Positions 15,549 to 18,274 of a DNA stretch of 18,274 bases are shown here, piece after piece. Position 1 is the stretch's first letter, and the number at the start of each line of letters is the position of its first letter. The DNA lies in the NCBI GenBank assembly GCA_937902865.1, contig CALFNJ010000220.1:1-18274 (forward strand). The letters run 5' to 3'. Below the pieces are notes generated by a model. That model was not told the origin of the DNA. It saw only the letters and a program-made list of their open reading frames with translations, and did no database searches. A program made the translations under genes and the position numbers. Source of the DNA: an uncultured Opitutaceae bacterium (GTDB taxonomy: Bacteria > Verrucomicrobiota > Verrucomicrobiia > Opitutales > Opitutaceae).

Positions 15549-17177
15549 CTAGCGGGAAGGCAGGAGCGAGCCCGCGCCCGCCCGGTCGAGGCGTTCTTTC
15601 AAAATCGTCCGAGTGGCCTCGGAAGCGTCGAGGGTGAGCAGCTTCTCGATCAGCACGCGGGCTTCATTGCTTTTGCCCGCCCCGGCGAGCACCTCGATAT
15701 CGCTCGCGACCCGGCGGATCACGAGATCGCGGTAGGTGGGTCCGGAGCGAGCGAAGCTCGGGCTATTTTGCTCCAGGCTTTGAAGCATATTGCCGAAGGA
15801 CTGTCCGGTCAGCGCCTCGTCATAACGGTGCGCTTCGATCAGCGCATCGCGAAGCGGCTGGGCGAGCGCCTGCCGGATGCCGGATTCGCGCGGCAACGAA
15901 TCGTAGAGCGCGAGCGTGGCGTTGTCCTCGCTGAGACGGTGGTTGAGCTGGGCAATTTCCTGGGCCACTTCCATGTCATTTGGGCTGGCCTGAAATTTTC
16001 GCACAGCCTCGTCGCGCAACTCATGCAAATCCGAAAGGGCCGGAGGAAAGGTCTGTCCCAAGGCTGTCATCGCCTGCGCCAATTGCTGCAGGTTGAGCGA
16101 AACGCCCGTATTGCCCTTGCGAATTTCCCGCAACGCGCGATAGGCCCGGAGATATTCGTGCAGGGCCTCCTCGGTTTTCCCTTCCCGTTTGAGCTGCTCC
16201 GCCCGATTCATCGCCGCAGTCATCAGTCCGCGCGGATCGATCAACTGCGGAGCGGCCGAAGACAAGGCCACCGTCCTGGCTTGCGCGGCCTCCGCGGCCT
16301 TTTGCCAGACGATGGTTTGGGCCTCGGCGAGAGTTGCCCGCTTGGTTTCGCGGTCGAGCTGGGCGCGGAAATCCTCGCCTTGGCGGTCGACGGTGACCCG
16401 CAGTGTTCGGATCGTGGTGTGTTCCCAGACCAGGCCGGCGGAGGCGGCGAGCAGCAGCGCCGCGAGGAGCGCGAGATGGAGCTTCGTCAATGTCGCGAAT
16501 CCGAGCGAGGCGAACAGGCCGGAACCCGCGAAGCCGGTGGCGACGGCGGCGCCGGTGGAGGCCGCGGCCAGTCCCGCCGGCACGGCGATCAGGCTCTGGG
16601 CTTCGAGCGCGACCGCGATGGCGGCGGCGGTGGACGTCACCCCGCGCCGGGAGAGCTTGTCCTTCAGCTGCTCCAGCGTCCGTTCGAGCCGCTTCTGCGC
16701 CGCGTTTTCGCTGAGGCCGAGCTCGCGGCCGATTTCAGCGAGCCGCAGTCCCCGGTAGAACCGCAGCAGAATCGCACGGCGGTCGACTTCCTTCAGTTCG
16801 GCGACGAGATCATCGAGGACCGAATGCAGCTGCTCGGAGGCTCCGCTCGCGAGCGGGGAGGGCTCGGGGGCGATCATCTCCGCCTCCCGAGGCAGCGTCC
16901 GCTGCCGCTGTTCGGCGTTCCGGGCCTTGGCGCCGAGATAGCGCGTGGTCGTGAACAGCCAGCCGATGAGGTTCGGATGGTGGGCGAGGCTGGCGGCGTT
17001 GCGCGCGAGCGCGGCGAAGACCATCTGGGTGACGTCCTGCGCCCGGTGGACATCGCCGCCGACGCGCCGCAGGGCCGAGGCATAGACGACCGGGAGGTAA
17101 CGCTGCACGAGGGCGGCAAAGGCGTCCTCGGAGCCGGTCTTGGCGTAAGTGAGAAGCTCTGTGGATTCATCCGTCAT
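15549..17177 (-). CDS. ECF sigma factor with membrane-anchored C-terminal extension
   Basis: This 542-residue protein begins as an ECF sigma-70 family factor. Region 2 covers about 8-85 (AFAALVQRYLPVVYASALR, DVTQMVFAALAR, GWLFTTTRY) and region 4 about 125-178 (RRAILLRFYRGLRLAEIGRE, LGLSENAAQKRLERTLEQL). Typical ECF factors stop near 180-200 residues. Here an Ala/Gly-rich stretch leads to one strong transmembrane helix (about 230-253, KLHLALLAALLLAASAGLVW), then a coiled-coil segment and a helical domain resembling TPR-type repeats. The sigma part would face the cytoplasm and the extension the periplasm, possibly replacing a separate anti-sigma factor, none of which is adjacent. ATG 17177 is preceded by AAGGTG at 10 bases, the best ribosome-binding site in the window; GTG 17189 is an alternative start. 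It heads the MoxR/VWA operon. Confidence 0.9.
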   Translation of the reverse strand: MTDESTELLTYAKTGSEDAFAALVQRYLPVVYASALRRVGGDVHRAQDVTQMVFAALARNAASLAHHPNLIGWLFTTTRYLGAKARNAEQRQRTLPREAEMIAPEPSPLASGASEQLHSVLDDLVAELKEVDRRAILLRFYRGLRLAEIGRELGLSENAAQKRLERTLEQLKDKLSRRGVTSTAAAIAVALEAQSLIAVPAGLAAASTGAAVATGFAGSGLFASLGFATLTKLHLALLAALLLAASAGLVWEHTTIRTLRVTVDRQGEDFRAQLDRETKRATLAEAQTIVWQKAAEAAQARTVALSSAAPQLIDPRGLMTAAMNRAEQLKREGKTEEALHEYLRAYRALREIRKGNTGVSLNLQQLAQAMTALGQTFPPALSDLHELRDEAVRKFQASPNDMEVAQEIAQLNHRLSEDNATLALYDSLPRESGIRQALAQPLRDALIEAHRYDEALTGQSFGNMLQSLEQNSPSFARSGPTYRDLVIRRVASDIEVLAGAGKSNEARVLIEKLLTLDASEATRTILKERLDRAGAGSLLPSR

Positions 17178-17193
17178 GGCTGGTTTCACCTTA

Positions 17194-17223
17194 GCTATAC
17201 GCCACCGAGGGGATATCCGTCAG
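17194..17223 (-). promoter_or_regulatory. Candidate promoter of the sigma factor operon
   Basis: On the minus strand, CTGACG (17223-17218) and TATAGC (17199-17194) lie 18 bases apart, a plausible -35/-10 pair. Transcription would start near 17187, only about ten bases before the ATG at 17177 and close to the GTG at 17189. The match to consensus is moderate, so this is a suggestion only. Confidence 0.3.
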
Positions 17224-17246
17224 AAAATCGCAGAGAAGATGATTTC

Positions 17247-17528
17247 GGCATTTCACCACAGAGGCACTGAGGCACGGAGACGGCCCTAAGCCCGGAGCTG
17301 GGGAGCAGGGATGAGAGGAAGCGGGTAGAAAGGGATGGATGGAGAGTTTGGGGAGCGCGGAGGGCACGGAGGGGAGGGGAGGGCGCGGAGGACGAGCCAG
17401 GTTCTTTTCCGTGTGGATGGCTCGGCGGATGCCGTCGCGCGAGGGAGGCCCATGAAAATATCTTTGGCGTTTGAAAATTGGGCTTGGGAGTTTTCTTCCG
17501 TGTCTCTGTGCCTCTGTGGTGAAATGCC
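17247..17528. repeat. Long inverted-repeat element of CACAGAG units (copy 2)
   Basis: Arms 17247-17278 and 17497-17528 are inverted copies matching at 30 of 32 positions. Each starts GGCATTTCACCACAGAGGCAC and contains three unit copies (left: CACAGAGG, CACTGAGG, CACGGAGA). The arms enclose about 218 bases. Inside is a purine-rich tract (about 17331-17397) with further GGAGGGCACGGAGG-like units. The whole stretch 17178-17613 between the sigma gene and the S4-domain ORF holds only this element, the candidate promoter and the leader of the next ORF; open frames across it encode low-complexity peptides and are not taken as genes. Confidence 0.85.
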
Positions 17529-17613
17529 GGTGGGGTTGGGGCCGAGAGGAGCCTGCTTGCCGGCGGGGTTTTGTCGCCCCAGAAAGAGAGCGATCGCCAC
17601 CGACCTTTTGCCG

Positions 17614-17865
17614 ATGTCCCAAACCTACACCGTCCTTCCGGGGATTTACCGCGCCCGGGCGGACAAGATTCTTTCGATCGCGTTTCCCGAGCATAGCCGG
17701 GCGGCGTTCCAGCGCTCGTTCGACGCGGGGCTGGTGCGGCTGGGAGGGCAACCGATCACGCGGGATCGGGCTGTGTCGGCGGGCGACGTGCTGGAGTTCG
17801 CCTCGTCGGTCTACCGCGGCGACCGCTACGAGGTCGTCATGCACGCCCGCCGCCAGCCCGACTGA
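17614..17865 (+). pseudogene. Chimeric ORF: S4 domain of an RluA/RluD-type enzyme joined to a GntR/UTRA tail
   Basis: The 83-residue ORF starts MSQTYTVLPGIYRARADKIL and continues AFPEHSRAAFQRSFDAGLV, the S4 RNA-binding domain at the start of RluA/RluD-type pseudouridine synthases, up to AGDVLEF (residue 62, near 17799). The catalytic domain with its HRLD motif is absent. The last part, EFASSVYRGDRYEVVMHARR, instead fits the C-terminus of the UTRA ligand-binding domain of GntR-family regulators, whose typical ending is E-Y/F-x-x-S-x-YRGDRY. The two parts meet near 17790-17803 and happen to stay in frame. I read it as the N-terminal stub of one gene joined to the end of another, either by a chimeric assembly or by a real recombination. 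A small free-standing S4 protein is the alternative, but it would not explain the tail. Confidence 0.65.
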
Positions 17866-17879
17866 CCGGTCGTCAGCGG

Positions 17880-18274
17880 TCACGAGCGCAGCTTCGCGCC
17901 CACGTCGACGACGCCCGCCGTACCCGCAGCGACGGCGTACGCCGCCAGCGCGGTCATGTCCGCGCCGGCCTTGCGCCTGCGGTTGAGCACCTCGAGCACC
18001 CTCGGCAGGCTGAGACCCGTGACCATCTCCACCGCTGGGTCGCGGAGGAGGGTGGCCACCGAGTTGCCCGGGCTGCCGCCGAAGAGGTCGACGAGCAGCA
18101 GCACGGGCAGGTCCCCGGTGGGTGTCGTCCTCAGCTCGCGTACCTCCTCGACGACCTCGCCGGGATCCTGGTCCGGACGCAGACCCACCGCATGGACGCC
18201 CTGCTGGGTGCCCATGATCAGCTCGGCGCCGTCGAGCACGCCCTGCGGGAAGCCACCGTGCCCGACGAGCACAA
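17880..18274 (-). CDS. PTS EIIA component, mannose/fructose/sorbose family, partial
   Basis: The visible 131 residues fit the EIIA domain of the mannose-family phosphotransferase system, which passes phosphate from HPr to EIIB during sugar uptake. The phosphorylated histidine should be the H in VLVGHGGFPQG near the visible N-terminus. LDGAELIMGTQQGVHAVGL and LLLVDLFGGSPGNSVATLL are typical of the family. The sequence looks actinobacterial in wording and codon use. The gene starts beyond the right edge: the first visible codons are GTG CTC for V-L, not a true start. It is convergent with the GntR-like tail and only 14 bp from it. GntR/UTRA regulators and mannose-family PTS genes are often neighbours in amino-sugar loci, which supports both belonging to one foreign segment. 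Confidence 0.85.
   Translation of the reverse strand, partial: VLVGHGGFPQGVLDGAELIMGTQQGVHAVGLRPDQDPGEVVEEVRELRTTPTGDLPVLLLVDLFGGSPGNSVATLLRDPAVEMVTGLSLPRVLEVLNRRRKAGADMTALAAYAVAAGTAGVVDVGAKLRS

Noticed and set aside
15537..17270. 577-aa plus-strand ORF
   Set aside because: It is antisense to the sigma factor and enters the repeat region; no domain is visible.
17191..17883. 230-aa minus-strand ORF over the repeat region
   Set aside because: The peptide is low-complexity Pro/Ser/Arg sequence produced by repeat arms and by the antisense of the S4 ORF.

Overview
The window is about 18 kb of GC-rich bacterial DNA. Nearly all of it (about 1-17790) looks like one genome, most likely a Gram-negative verrucomicrobium of the Opitutaceae type. 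This is inferred from an lpxK gene (lipid A, hence an outer membrane), a MoxR/DUF58/BatA-like/DUF4159 cluster, an ECF sigma factor with a membrane-anchored C-terminal extension, very few Shine-Dalgarno sequences, and intergenic palindromes built from short CACAGAG/CACGGAA units. I have no database match to confirm the taxon. No rRNA, tRNA, CRISPR array or transposase gene was seen.

Layout. (1) 1-607, minus: N-terminal part of a class-V aminotransferase that runs off the left edge. It is divergent from (2) lpxK, 690-1910, plus. (3) An M29 aminopeptidase (2099-3220, plus) and (4) an adenosine/adenine deaminase-family gene (3446-4450, plus) follow. They are separated by inverted-repeat elements at 1955-2025, 3241-3446 (with an inner inverted repeat at 3298-3408) and 4447-4537. 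The deaminase start codon shares a base with one element and its stop codon lies inside the next.

(5) A long minus-strand operon runs from 17177 down to 4600. In transcription order it holds: an ECF sigma factor with a transmembrane extension; a MoxR AAA+ ATPase; a DUF58 protein; a BatA-like VWA membrane protein; a 1030-aa membrane protein with a long Ala/Glu/Gln-rich region and an apparent CHRD domain; a VWA plus glutamine-amidotransferase-like membrane protein; and two tandem Tat-exported DUF4159 proteins. Junctions are tight: ATGA and TGATG overlaps, or gaps of 12-19 bp, with 62 bp between sigma and moxR. MoxR ATPases are known to act with VWA proteins as chaperone-like machines. Here MoxR probably works on the DUF58 and VWA membrane proteins, with the DUF4159 proteins acting outside the cytoplasmic membrane. 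The first gene could provide membrane-linked transcriptional control. The substrate and stimulus are unknown.

(6) 17178-17613 contains another inverted-repeat element and no convincing gene. (7) The right end looks foreign. An ORF at 17614 begins as the S4 domain of an RluA/RluD-type pseudouridine synthase but switches near 17790-17803 to what reads as the C-terminus of a GntR/UTRA regulator. A convergent actinobacterial-looking PTS EIIA (mannose family) follows at 17880-18274. The simplest reading is a chimeric join (assembly artefact) or a recombination junction.

The most noteworthy points are the family of nested palindromes, the deaminase gene bracketed by them, a palindrome carried in frame inside the BatA-like gene, the membrane-tethered sigma factor heading a MoxR/VWA operon, the CHRD domain in the large operon protein, and the probable chimeric right end.
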